Assembly (NCBI RefSeq): GCF_021347895.1
Contig: NC_067124.1
Span: 19,768,521 to 19,832,520, forward strand
Direction: 5' to 3'
Source: Acanthochromis polyacanthus
Taxonomy: Eukaryota > Chordata > Actinopteri > Pomacentridae
Length of the DNA: 64,000 bases
Part shown: in pieces, positions 40,101 through 53,170 of the stretch
Numbering within the stretch: the first letter of the stretch is position 1
Layout of the letters: each line of letters starts with the position of its first letter
Notes under the pieces: generated by a model
Seen by the model: the letters and a program-made list of their open reading frames with translations, nothing else
Told to the model about the DNA's origin: nothing
The model's database searches: none
Position numbers and translations under genes: made by a program

Positions 40101-42123
40101 ATTATATCAGAATACCTGCAAAATATTTAGTTCAGAGTTTAATATTCATGCAGTTTAGAATGAGTGGAAAAATGTGATTGTAATAGATGTCTATAATCGA
40201 TAGCTTGTCATTTAGTCTAAACATACTGGCATTATGTTGGTGTAAATGATAGGACACTGTGTTATGTTTGTAAGGAGTAATCATAAAAGCAAAACCAGAC
40301 AACATTATTCCAAGTGTCAGGTGAAGTCACATTTCATAGTTACTATTTCTTCATTCAAATATGAGCATATTCTTTCAATTAACTAACTGAGTTGGCTACG
40401 TAAAGCCTACAGGAATGAAGCTGGGTGGAAAAGCAACATTTATATTAATTTCTGGGAAGTCTATCATAATTTAATTTCATTTAATGTGCGTCCGCCTGCC
40501 AGGGTAAGTCTGGGAGGTGCGTGTAAGCCTACTGTGCTTGATCTTGGGGCCTGAAAATGTAAAACTGCAAGAAAGATTTGTAAATGTGTACAAATTCAGA
40601 GAGCAGGTTTCATAGTAATGACTGGGGCGCTGCCATCCATGAAAATCCACTTCTCTGTGTAACGTCCATGATGCTGGGCACACATATTCAAAACATCTAA
40701 TCTCTACACAACAACTTATTAGTTTGGCGCACACTGTTTTAAATTACTTATAAATATGCTAAGTCTGAACTAATTCAGGGATTGTGTTATGAAAGGTCAA
40801 ATTTCTAAGAAGACTGAGCAAATACCCGTTTGCTCTGTTTCCCATAGAACATGGCAAACCGATTAAGGATTTTTAGGCAAATTATGAAAACAGAGAGGTG
40901 AAGGAAGGAGGAAGATACAGTAGCTTCATCACTGCTGCCACCTCTTTACACTGACCTCGTTTGCGAGTTACCAGGAAGGTCTTGCTATCTGTTCCATCAC
41001 TGTTAGAGGCCTGGCAGGTCACACCATCCTTCATGACCTCAGGAGTAGCTTGTAGGGTCACGGTGCTTACCGCCTTGTTACCTTCCACTGATACTGACTG
41101 TTTGAAGTAAAGAATGGAGGAAAGACAGATGGAGGAAGAAGGGCAAAGTGAAGACATGGATTTTTACATATTCTCTTATCATCTGTTGTCGACATTATAA
41201 ATTTGGGGCTTATTATTCACATTTTTTATTAACTTTTTAAACAAGCACAGTTGTTGTGCTTTTTAGACAAACTACTGCTGCTTTATTCCATATTTCTCCT
41301 CATTTAAAAAAGTCTGCCCTTAAAAATGGTCAGTTCTGCAAATTTAGATATCTCTCATCTTTGATATTAATGCAACACTATTTGCTTCTGACACTATCCA
41401 CTTTTTTAACAAGATCATAAAAGTTTTACGTCATTTATCGGCTCTTTTAATATTTTAATAATGAAGCTGTACTCCCTCTCTAAGTTTCTTTAAAGCTGCT
41501 TCATTTGGGATTTTCTTGGTTTCTTTTTTCTAGAGCTTTTGAAGTTTCACATACCAGTCCGATAAGAAGTTCTTAAGATGTGAGAAATCATGCTTCAAAC
41601 TTCCCATGTTCACTCAAATGACAACGCTACAAACGACTACAATACTTTGTTTGAAATACATCTACGTCTCTGTTTTTTATAGTTGTAGCATTACTTCCAG
41701 GAAAGTATCAATGATTCACTAAGTGATCCCTGTAAATTGCAAAGACAAAAAGAGGTCAAACTCTAAGGCATTATTGTCTTTGCTCGTCTTGGCTATGTTT
41801 TCAAAAGTGTACCTCCTTTCCTGAGGGCTTCCATTCGAACTGAGGGATGGGGAAGCCAAAGGCCGAGCACTTCAGAGTAACCATGTCTCCTTCCTTCCCC
41901 ACCTCTCCGACAGTGGGAGTCTCGATCATCGGTTTTCCTGGACGAGGAGGGTAAATAAATCAAACAATGCAGCAAGATCTCAAACACACCTACACACACA
42001 ATTTCATCGCGGAATGTAATTAATCGCTGCAGCGGGAACTATCCACTCGAAGCAGTTTCCTTTGAATATATAACTTCCTTTTCCTGGCTAAAACAATGCC
42101 CTGCACTCTAACACTGAGCGTAA

Positions 42124-42167
<44 letters not shown>

Positions 42168-45100
42168 CAGGATGTGTGATTTACCTGCTTACAATACAGT
42201 GTAAACTCCCATTTGTTTCCAAGAAACACGCCAAACATGCCTACAAGTTACTGACAAAGCATGAAGCTTTGTAAATATAGCAATAAATAAACTGAATATT
42301 GTGTAAATTATGAATGTGTGACTGTGGTTTAAATATGCTTGTGAGTACATCAAAATATAAGATGCTAATGTGATTAAAATTATTATGTAAGGCTTGTTAA
42401 TTTGTTTTGAAAATAAATTATGCTGCCGATACCGATCTGTGAATGTGAGTGTATATGTATATGTGGGTATTGATGCGAGTGCATTACCTTTGACAGTGAG
42501 GTTGACACTAGCCTGGGCTGTCAGGCCTGGCACTGATGGAACAGCTCCAACACACATGTACTCTCCGGCGTTCTCATAAGAAACGCCTTCTATTGACAGA
42601 GTGCCGTCCTGAGAGAGCACCTTGGGGCCCTGGATGAACACAAACACACCAAAGTAAAACCACTTGGACACACACTATCATGTGTCTGTTGTTTCTTTTA
42701 ATTCTCTGAGTATGAGTGTGAGAGTAGAACGACACTGTAATTGAAAGCGGAGTAAAAACAGACCACAGTCTTCCATGATGAACCTGCCTCTTGCAATACT
42801 GCTCGACTTCTTTTCATTGGAATCTGTCTTTCTAAGAACAAACATGTTGTCTACTCAGAAAACCAACAGCCGGTGAGTTTCTATTACACCCAGGAGACAC
42901 AACAATAGATACACAGGCTACAACAACAGGCGTGACACTGGCAGTACACTCTGCACATAACAAGTAGAGTATCAGAACAGCACATGGTTTTGCACCATCA
43001 GAATGCACTATGTTACTTCAAATGGACAGTAAGAGTGAACAAATCCTCACCTCCTTGGTATGTTTACTCTTGAAAATAAGATTAGAATATAACATAATGT
43101 GCATTGTCTGTCACAGAAAAAGAAACTGTATGTGCTTCTTCTTGCCATCAACGCCAAACAGTATTACGTTAGAATTCAAACCAGCTATTTCCACTTTAAT
43201 GTTAAGTTTATCTTTTCTAATAATAAGAGTAAGTGTAAAGTGAATTACTTGTCTTATACCAGATCATAAGTAAAATTTTTAAAGAGAGAAAATACTCAAA
43301 AGTTGTATAGAGATACAGTTTATAATGCATTATAAGAGACATGCAGCATGTGTCAGTGTGGCTATTTTTCATTGAGACAATGCAACAAGCACCAGGGTCT
43401 GCTCTCCAGTTGGACACAGCACAATGTAGCCTGTGTAGCAGGCTCACAACTGTCTTTAACAGGAGCAAACACAGACATAAGGGCTCCAGTGTAAAGCGGC
43501 AGCTGCATTGCTAGTTCAGTATCAAATACAGAAATAATGTCTTGTCTAAATATAAAAAGAGCCCCAGAAGGGATTAAATATTCAGTCACCATCTTCTAGC
43601 CAGTGCTGTAAATATGTAACACTGATAAGTCTGCAGTTTAAAAACCCAGGAAATGTTCAGAAAAACATTTTTGCGGACAGATGCGGCGTATTTCTATGAC
43701 CTGATGTTGCCTTCTATTAAGCGAAACTCTTCATTAAACTGTCTCCAAGGAAGATGCATTAGGTTTTTTAAGAAGGACAGTGATAAATACACAAGTCGTT
43801 GGCTAAATTATACACATTTTCTTAAACAAAAACAGCATTTGGTTTTCTTAGGTGTAGCTCAGAGAAGAAAAGAAGGGTTGAAAACGTGATGGCACGCACC
43901 TTTTTCCAGTGAACTGTATGATTGTCAGAGGCCTTGGTCTTACACTGCCACTCCACTTTGTCTCCAAGCATGACAACTTGAGGCTCGACAGGGGTCACAC
44001 TCACTGGATCAATGTCTGGCAGAGAGAAAAAAAAACAGCTGAGAGAGAGAGAGAGGCCAGGAGACACCTGAAAACCATTCTATGGATTTAAAAAAGTGCC
44101 ACTTAAAATCCAAAAGTGTCTCATTATTTAAACAACCATGTAATAAGGCTCTTAAAATCGAAGTGCTAAGAAGATTTTTTTTTCTTTTTCTAAGTACAAA
44201 GCTAATGCACTTACTGTGAAATCAGGCCCATTTCAAAGCCCAAGTTAAGCCTATTCAATGCTTTTTTGAGGTTATCACCGCTTAATGTGTGTGATAAGAT
44301 CAAATTAAGAAGTGTGGCTGGGATAACATTAAAGTAATAGATGAACTGTGAAAAACTGAACTGGATATTGCCCAGCTGAAAGGATTCCATTAAAACTAAC
44401 TCCATGCTGATCTTTAGAACGATATGATTTACTGATGAAAAGGAAGGCCAGCTACAAGGGTGAAACTGCACAAGCAGGAGGTAAATTGATCTCTGTGTGT
44501 ATGCTTAATGCTGCAGTTGTGCGTGCATCTTTGGCTCACTCACAATGGACAGCAAGTTTGATGGTTCTAGTCAGGTCAGCATCCAGGTTATCATAATCAA
44601 TCGCAGTGCACTCGTACTCTCCAGCATCTGTACGCTTGACAGATTTCAGAGTCAGAAGACCCAACTGACCGGGGATGACGGTTCCCTGAAAACAGAACAA
44701 CAGGTGTTATGGATAATTACATTTCTGGAATAATGTGGCATACAAAGAGCAAAAGCAGAATCAGTTCTTTCTTAAACAAATTTATATGTGCACGACGTTC
44801 TCACGTACATCTTTACTAAAATCAAACTGAGGCTGAGGGTTTCCATCAGTCTCACATTTCATATTGACAGTATCCCCCTCTTTGACTGGAGAGGTGTTGA
44901 GTACAGAAAATGTCGCTTTCTCAGACGGATCTGGAAGGACAGAAACAGACAAAGAACAGGTGAAAATTCCTACACCAGCTACATTTACACTGTTACACTG
45001 CAAATCATCAATCAAAGATGAGCAATGCATTCCAGAGGGATTACTTTGCCAATCAGTCTCTATCTTTCCTTGCCACATCATTCGCAACAAAAAAATTCCA

Positions 45101-48100
45101 GCGTGACTGAGTTAAACTACAGTGCTGAGCAGGAGGAAACTATTTAATCAAGGAAATTAGGCCAGGATTTAACATTACTATCTGTATTTCCTAAAATGGA
45201 AAGTAACATAAGGCATAGGACTTATGAACAAAAAGGTTTACCCCCCCCTCGATAAATCATGATGACTGTGGCGATTCCCTGACTTTTCCTGTAGTGCCAC
45301 CAGCAGGCTGAAAACAAAAACTGTATTGTAAGATGGATAGCATGACAATTCCCTAGAAATGAAGCCACAATATCTTGAATTCCCCTTAGTAGCTGGTTGC
45401 ACCTAAGTTACCAGAGGTTGCGTGAGTCAAACAAAAACTTAAGAACATCTAAAATAAAATAAATATATCCCAAATACGGTTACTGTCATATTAAGCGCTT
45501 CATATCACACTGAAGCAGGCACAAGAGTTTGTTTTTCTGATAAGCTTGCATATCTTGTCAGATATTGTCTAAGGCGAATAATGAACCTACTGGCAAATGG
45601 TGCAATGTACAGACAGACAACACCAACATCTTCTGAGAGTTCCTCTCAGAAGAGGAAATCCGCTGCAGATTTAGCGATGATAAACCAACGTGCTGGTACA
45701 TCCTGTAGCGTTACATAGTTCACCACCAGAGTTACACACTAGCAGTTAAGACAAACAGGTTGTCCACTAAGCATGGCCCTTCCATATCCAGAAATGTCTT
45801 TGAACCCCAGTTCAGATGTTCCTGATGGCAGGTAAACATCTTGATTGGCAGCTCTGCCTCCATTGCTGTGTGAGTGTGTGTGAATGGATGAATGAGAAAC
45901 ACATCGTAGAATGCCTTGTAGAATCTAGTTCAGGTAAAAAGGTACTATATAATGCATACCATTTACCATGTTTTGACATCATCATTTTGACCTCAATTAA
46001 ATTTTATCAGAGCTTTTGATTAAAAATGTTTTTGCCTTTCAGATTGGCCACCAACATTTATTTAGAAACCATCCACAACTCCTTCAAAAAAACCAAAATG
46101 AAACTGAAAGACCTCTGGCTGAACACACGTATAACAGATTAACTGGATATAATCTTCAAACCACTCCGCTCCCGCCACTTCACTCACAGTTGAGGTTGAT
46201 CTTGATGGTGTCGGACTTCTTCTGTTTGATCTGATCTCCTGGCATGCTGTATTCAACAACACAGTGGAACACGGAGTCCTTGTCTGCCTTGGTGGGCTGT
46301 GCATACAGGGTGCTCTTAATGGTGAAGAGACCCGAGGCCTCCTTCACAACTGAAGGAATCATGTAGGTCTCTGGCAGAGAGGAGGATTGGAAGAAGTGAA
46401 AACATTTCCTAAAATGACTAACATTAAAAGATCCAATCCTGGAATGATCACAGAAAGTATGCAGACTGTCCCCTGCTTTGGAGAGGACCTAAAATCTAAC
46501 AGCCATAAAACACATACTCTCTTTCCTGTCTTTGACCTCTGCAATGGGCAGGTCGTCTTTGAACCAGATGATTCTTGGCTGGGGATGTCCATTCATCGTC
46601 ACGCAGCTTCCAATCTGATACAAATGGAAAAATGCAGGGAGTGCATAAGAAATGAGAAAATGTATCATCTGTCAAAATAAAGGAATGTGCAAACCTACAG
46701 GAGCAATACACAAACCTCTGAGCTGGTAGATTCTCCCACAGAAATGGCCTGACTTGATGGCTTTGTAAGTTCTGGCTTCTCAGGAGCAACTAAGACAAAA
46801 GAAATATGGAGAGAAGTGACTATTGCATCATTGTAGTAGACTTGAAAAGAGCCGTTAGCGATAACGCTGATATGAAACCACACGCCAACAGCCAGCTTCC
46901 ATATTTGTAGCCCAACGCCAATGTCTGCTGACCTTGTTAATTAAGCTGAGCAGTAAACAATCTGCCTCACAGTATTCCACTGTGAACTGGTTCACATGAA
47001 CTGATAAGGGTGAAATCAGAAAAAAAAACACCACACTTCCTTCGCTCTGGCTCATGCACAGCCACAGGTGTGAGTGTTCCCTCTTGTTTCTCTGCCTTAA
47101 TCCCGAGCTCACTGGTTAACATGCAAGGTCATCTTATCACTGCCTGCAGCTGTCGACTGCTTATAAAAATAAACAGTAGATGGGCATTTCTCTGCCTCTC
47201 TCTCTGCCTCTCTATCTCAATGATGTAATTTTTAGAGTTATTTGTGTCTTGTTCCCATATATTCACATATTGTACAATACAGTGAGCCATAAGTAAAGCA
47301 ATGCAGATGCATATCAAGGCATAGATTTCTTCAACTCAAACTATCTCACCATCACTTAAATTATCATGCATTAAGACAAGCAAAGAATTTCTATCTAAAA
47401 AGAGAGTTTTAAATCTCAAGGATGAACAGAGAATCGATTGCACGCTCATTTTAACTCTGTTGTTGTGTGTTTTACTTAGTGGATGGACTGTTTACCCTAC
47501 TGTAGGCATCCTGGCAGGAGGAAACCAGGATAACACTGCTGCAGCTCAACCCTCAGAGGACCTCATAACTCAGTCCCATTAAGTTAAGGCAGGTCAGACA
47601 CACTATAATTCAACCGCAATGAGTCAAGTGGTCAAATGTGAACAAAGAATAATTGCTGGTTTGTGAGACAGGCCATTTTCTTAGTTCTGTGGGTATTAAG
47701 TGCATCTAAAAGGCTTTCATTGAGGTTTTGTCAAACACTGACTGGCCCATTCACAATTAATAGCTTTTTTAAGAGATTACTTTAAAGTTAGTAGCCTCTG
47801 AGAGCGTAAATGTTAATAGATAACTTGTAAGCTCTTTTTTAAACTGGAAGGCGGGGTTGTTTTGTTATTATCCCAAAACAAATCTCTTTTTAGAATGACT
47901 GGCCAATCAGTCCAATTCCAAAATGTTAATTCATTTGATTCATTTTGGTGCAATCGCTAAATGCTAAAAGGTGTGATTGATGTCAGGGGTTATTAGAGGA
48001 GGATCACAGTAGGACAGAGCAGGCTGCATCTGGGTCAGTATTTGCCACCTTGGTAATAAATCTGGACTCTTATTATGGTGAGATCTATGAGACATGACAG

Positions 48101-49081
48101 GTGTGATTGAACTCTTCATCAATTGTGTCAAGAGTGATTAGATTGTGGTTAATTGACCTCTGGGGAACTTATTTAAAAAAAACTGGTAACCCAAGGCATT
48201 AGAAAAGCCTCTAAATTCCAACACAGGATGAAAAATACATTTTTTTTTCAGATACAGACAATCATGTCAAATCATACTTAAAGGTGCTATATTTCTAGAA
48301 GACGTGTGTGGTGCCAGCGTAAGAACGTGTGAAATGCAATCAGCAAAACACATTACATGCATTAAGTGCAATTAGCCCACTTCTAAATCAACGTATGCAT
48401 GAACACACACACAGAGCTCACAGATTAAAGTCTTAAACCTTTAGTGGCAGTGACAGCAACAAATCAAGTCATAAATACCATTCAACAACTAATGGGAAAG
48501 TTGAGGGTGGAGGTGGGGGTTATGAAAAGGTCGTGCTGAGGTCATTAAAAAAGCCGAAAGGGCACTGGCTTACTTACAAAAGACTTTGAGCATAGTGCTG
48601 GCATCTCCAACACCAGCAGGGCCAGCAGTGACCTGGCAGTAGAAAGCAAGCTCATCAGAGGGTTTAACTGAGGAGATGGTCAGGGTGAAGTCCTTTCCGA
48701 TGGCGACTCGACCTGTCAGGGGAGTGCCGTCGTCACTTTTTCCTTCTCCACCATTAGAGCGGAAAGCAACACGTTTCCTGGTCCCCTGCTCCTCCTGAAA
48801 GGATGGTTGACAAGAAGAACATTAAGAAAGAGGAAGCCAGAAACAGAAGATGATAGAAGAGAAAACAGCAGACTCAAAAACTTTCAGTTCCATTAAAAAC
48901 TCCTCTTGAAATGTTCTGACAACTTGAATGCAGCACACTTGGAAATTACTTACAATGTACCATTCGACAATAGTGTTGCTTGATGGTGGTGAGACGGTGT
49001 ATGTGCAGGGAAGCTGGGTGGTGTTTCCTTTCAACACCTCCACTTTAGGATCCACCTTCACAGTCACAGCTCCACTGCATA
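34184..49081 (-). CDS. mcam: Cell-surface glycoprotein MUC18/MCAM (CD146), 5' partial
   Basis: Type I membrane adhesion receptor of endothelial and neural cells. Exons in transcript order: 49081-48954, 48794-48578 (Ig V domain, CTYTV...FYCQVT); 46789-46716, 46614-46518, 46370-46188 (Ig 2, GSCVTM...FHCVVEY); 44930-44809, 44685-44544 (Ig 3, NMKCET...GEYECTA); 44015-43900, 42629-42488 (Ig 4, EWQCKT...GEYMCVG); 41937-41813, 41097-40956 (Ig 5, LKCSAFG...VTCQAS); 39737-39717 (21-nt microexon); 36742-36601 (transmembrane helix, SGVVIAVVVCVLLLLLLVAL, then KKSKLPCGKK); 36106-36007 (tail, NNDIVVEMKTDKANEQAGLL); 34186, where TGA is the first codon. All borders are GT-AG and phases agree across every junction; about 584 residues are encoded. 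The tail matches the human MCAM pattern KKGKLPC...VVEVKSDK..E.GLL, which separates it from BCAM and ALCAM. Sequons NTT, NHT and NLT are visible. The signal-peptide exon is missing from my model, and the first border (49081) could instead be 49074. Confidence 0.9.
34497..34995. repeat. CpG-rich block in the last MCAM intron, probable mobile-element copy
   Basis: Unlike the AT-rich, CpG-poor intron around it, this block has frequent CpG ('cgaatacgggccg', 'gaccgacgctg', 'cagcgcgactc', 'gtcgttttcgagg'). It begins TTAACCC but no matching right end was found. It has no splice-supported exon. An interspersed repeat that has not yet lost its CpGs, or a true CpG island, would both fit. Confidence 0.4.
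36757..37140. repeat. Strand-asymmetric purine-rich (GGA) tract in MCAM intron
   Basis: The + strand is almost all G and A, in units such as 'ggaagg', 'gggagg' and 'ggatgg'. On the coding (-) strand it is a long C/T-rich tract ending about 15 nt before the acceptor of the transmembrane exon. Confidence 0.75.
38095..38150. repeat. Short retroelement-tail-like fragment
   Basis: 'aagctttattgtcattgcaaaagtacaatgacattc' is a word typical of non-LTR retroelement 3' tails in fish. No longer homology is visible here. Confidence 0.35.
38283..38664. mobile_element. piggyBac-like MITE (copy 2), TTAA-flanked
   Basis: Begins TTAA-CCCTCCTGTCGTCCTGC and ends 'gacgaggg'-TTAA. Its left part (ggtcaaattgacccgttttaaag) is the reverse complement of the right part of copy 1 at 1942-2478, and its right part mirrors copy 1's left, so it is a shorter copy in opposite orientation. 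It lies in an MCAM intron. Confidence 0.65.
39345..39480. repeat. (GAATA)n plus retroelement-tail-like fragment
   Basis: A short 'agaatagaatagaatag' pentamer run leads into 'cctttattgtccccaaggggccacaaaac', a word shared by many teleost retroelement 3' ends. It lies in an MCAM intron. Confidence 0.4.
42127..42162. repeat. (GT)n microsatellite in MCAM intron
   Basis: Uninterrupted GT run of 36 bp between the Ig 4 and Ig 5 exons. Confidence 0.9.
45250..45312. repeat. Fragment of a teleost interspersed repeat in MCAM intron
   Basis: 'gcgattccctgacttttcctgtagtgccaccagcagg' resembles a phrase I know as recurrent in teleost introns. A related phrase appears at 52000-52200 ('ccagaggatgaatttg', 'ttttcaccagcaggttt'). 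Confidence 0.4.
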
Positions 49082-51989
49082 CTGCACAAAGCACACAAAA
49101 ATGGAGAGAAGAGTAAGTTTAATGATTTGTGCAAATGCAATTCGTGTTTTACAAATGAATATAAGCATTTAAAGTAATTTAAGTTGACCATATGACACCA
49201 ATACTGTGCATCATGATAGAAAAAGACATTCATAATGAAATACAACTGAAATATATTACACACTATTTTGGGCATGCTCCATAAAGACAGTGGCTAACAG
49301 CACATGGTAGTGATAAGATAAATACCCAGCACATTACAAAAATTATTGGTCGGATTGATACTCCTGGATTGGAACAATGGAGGTATACACAAGATATTTT
49401 TATTGTTCAATTACATAACTAACCGAGTAAGACACAAATGAACAAAAAGCTCACAAGTGTAAAGTATACTGCCTCTCAAACAATGGAAGAAGGAGATGTA
49501 GAGACAGGGCGTGTAAGACAAATAGTAAACGTAACCCTCAGGGCTACCGCATTTTTTAAATGCAGTGTTTTGAGAACCAGGGAGAACAGTGTGGCATCCA
49601 TGAGACACTTTGTTAGTGTAGCAGCATGCCTTTTCCTGCAATGCCTTGGGCAATTTGGACTCATCACCCATCACACACACACATCAACAAGAGGCCACAG
49701 TCTATGATTACCTCGTCTCCCCCACTGGAAATACATATGCACACAGATACACATACTCAAGCATGCCATGTATGCCCCTTACACACAATACACTTCAGCT
49801 CAGTTGTACAACTGCATGGAAGACAGCTGACACCAGAGCCATGTCACAGGGTCACGCCACACATGTATACACACACGCAGATTTGCAGTATGTGCCTCAC
49901 CGTTGATACAGAATGACATAAATCCTCGACAGCAACAAATTACTGTCTTCAGCATAGAAAACTAATGCAATTGTGGCATATTTAATGAATATTCCACCTG
50001 AAATCCGGAGGTTGGATTGAGCAATTCTGACAGAAAGTCAAAGCAGTACAGTCAAAATGTATGGAATCTTCAACTGAATTGTTCAAAACATTCCTTATGT
50101 GTATTAGAACAAGTTAAACATTGCAATATCTGTAAATCCAGACTACAGTTGTCATTGCATGCAAGAGTGGCGAGCTGCAATAATTAGTACTCCCATAAAG
50201 GTGTATAAGCAGTATTAAAGAAACTGTTAAGGGACACTGGGGGAAGCTATAAGGCCCTTGTGACTGGCACTGTCAGTGTTCTCCATTCAACACAGACATT
50301 AGGATGCACAATGTGTCCCAGATTTCCATGGAAGAGTCTGCAGCGAGGGCACAGAATGGACCCACTCTGGTTCCTGTGGGGATAAAGGAACGCGATCGCT
50401 CTCTAAACTCTTTGTTAATCCAGTTATGAAGAAACAATGTGAAAACTAGATTGTATTACAGAGAGAAGAGTCTGGAAAAGGGAGGGGAAGGATGGAGAGC
50501 TGGCGAAAGGAAAGGAGCTCCATTTCTGCTAATGAAGTAACTGCAACAAATACGGTGTCATAAATCGTATGTTGCGGCAACATGATTACACTCGAGTCCA
50601 CTGTGTTGTGGGTGTGATATCTTTTTGAATAAGTGGGGGTTGCACTGCTAAATCAGTTCATTCAAGACCATTCATCAACATGGACAGAGTATTTCATAGT
50701 CCACCATACATGACATGCAAGTGAATGAATGAAAGATATTACTTAATACTCATAATATACATTCAAAACATTTACTGATATGCCAGTAAAAGTAATAAAG
50801 GGCTACCGGCACTAAGCCATATCTGGTGTAAGACGCAGTTCTTAGGATATCGGAATAAACTGCAACATTTTCAGTCAGGGCACAGCTACAGTAATCAGCC
50901 AATCAGTAAGGTTTCCAAATATTTTTCTAATAGTACAGACACTACAAAAAGTAAATATCATTAAAAAGTAAGAACTGTAGACTATAATTAACATTCAAAT
51001 TGGGGACATGCATATTGCTAATGAACAGCCTAGCCTCAAATTCTGTACGATAACATAAATTAATCATACCATCAATTTCTGGACTACAAAATCTACAGTT
51101 GAATAATTTATTTGTTGTGAGAAACTGCCAAGAGTGGGGAGGATGGACTTCTGGGAATCAGAGCTGTTCGATGGGCTAGGTTTAATAACAGGGCGGCGAA
51201 ATGCTGATGGGGAGGATGAAAGACTGTTTGCTCAAAATGTCCAAAGTGAGATGAGAGGAGCTTAGCCATGGCCACCTTGTTATCAGTCCACTGTGAAGAG
51301 TGGGAGTACAGGATAGAAGGAAGGCAGAGAGTACATATAGAGGAGATAATAAGAGTGAACTGTCAAAATACATAGTGTGGTTGCACTGTCTTGTGAACAT
51401 ATGTTAGTGAGACTCATTCCACCAGGGTTGGATCCTGAGATTCACTATGACCCACAAACGGCACAGGGGTCAAAGATCAGCCAAGTGCTGACATTTGTTG
51501 AAAAGATCCCATGTCTCTTTCCAGACCTTTATTCTTTCACTTCCTCTCAATTTACTTTTTCACTTCCCTTGGCTCTATTTTTATCCCGCCTTTCGTCTTC
51601 CTCGTGCACTTCATTTCTTCTGCTCTCTTCGGCTACACACAGCATCCCCCTCTCTCTAAATATTCCGCTCTATCAGCTTAGTGGCTCTCAAGTGAACCAA
51701 CATTAGTTTTACAAACCGAGGCTCATGTTCTGAGTTTGTAAGAGGGATGTAGCCCAACCGAAAATATCCTCTGTTTCTGCGCCAACACAAACAGCAAGCC
51801 AGACAAGCGAAATTACAAGAACGTGTGAGCAAATGAAGCGCTGTGCTTTTAGACAGTACTCAGGATTTAAGAGGCCCATAGAGCGGTGCATGGGAAAAAC
51901 ACACAATGACACACACCACATTAAATCAAGTGACTTTCTGGCACATGCACAGAGAACCCAAATCTTTCCCTGGTTAGACAATCTGACTT

Positions 51990-52230
51990 GAATTCGTCAT
52001 GCCTCTTGGGATGTCTGGTCTGTCCACCACTTCAGTCCAGATTGAAATATCTCAACTGTTTGATGGATTGCTAAGAAATATTGAACATTCCATGGTGTCC
52101 AGAGGATGAATTTGAAATAAACTCATGGTTGACTTTTCACCAGCAGGTTTAAATTTCAATGCATTTTGTGTAATATTTTAATATCGACCCGATGGACTAG
52201 TACAACATTTCAACTGTGTCTTCACCAGCT
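51990..52230. repeat. Diverged interspersed repeat fragment
   Basis: Contains 'tgaaatatctcaactgtttgatggattgc', 'gtccagaggatgaattt' and 'tttcaccagcaggtttaaattt', the spacing and wording of a common teleost repeat. No ends or target duplications were found. Confidence 0.45.
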
Positions 52231-52662
52231 GACTACTACTTTTTAGCAGTGCAAGTCACATAACTCACTTCCTGTGGAAAAACAGGAACATCTGCATGTT
52301 ATTCCTCTTAAGTTAATTCTCTACCTCTGGCACATATTTGCCAGACATAATGGAATTGAAATTGCTGAACCCTCACTTTCAGAACTGTTAAAAGCCATAA
52401 TGTACTCTTTTATGGGATAATAACAGTCAACTATTATAAGTAAAGACATTCTGTGTGAAAGTATTAGAATAAAACACAGAACAAACTACCTGCTGAGAAC
52501 ATCTGGGTGGTGTTGGTGTCTGAGACGAAGAAACAACATGGACTGAAAATAGATATTCAGAGCCCATCAGTGCCACATCCGTCTCTTTTTGCTAACCTCT
52601 TCCTCTCACATTTATATACCACTGATTGTGATCTTTGTCTTAGTCTTAGCCTTCTCCTTCTT

Positions 52663-52696
<34 letters not shown>

Positions 52697-53143
52697 AAAT
52701 GCATCTTTTGGTGTCATTCACAATATGTTTGAGTCCAGAGTGATCAATCAGGCCGCTGCTCTGTTTTACACATGAGGCAGCTGGACAGACAGAGACAGGC
52801 AATTAAAGCATAATTAGGGAGTCTGCTGTCCGATCTAAGCCTAGAGCAGTGTGTGTGTGTGCGTGTGCAAGTGTGTCTGTGTATTTAGACACACAGGCTG
52901 TTGGCTGTCACTCTCTGCACGAGTGTGTGTGTGCGTGCATGCAAGACAGAGAGAAGAAAGAAAGAGAGTGGTAGGGGCTGTTGGATGGGGGAGACCGGCT
53001 GCATGGGGGTCTCCTTAGCTGATGCAGGCCAGCTAATCGGATTTAGCCAAAGAGAGGGAAAGTGTGTGTGAGGTGGTGTGTGATGGGGTGCATGACCGCG
53101 TAAAAAGACAGATGGGAACAAGACGGTCAGCTTGTGACCTGTG

Positions 53144-53170
53144 CACACACACACACACACACACACACAC
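53144..53170. repeat. (CA)n microsatellite
   Basis: Uninterrupted CA run. Confidence 0.9.

Noticed and set aside
34184..49081. Calling the Ig gene BCAM or ALCAM
   Set aside because: Five Ig domains fit all three, but the cytoplasmic KKxKLPC and VVEMKTDK...E.AGLL motifs match MCAM.
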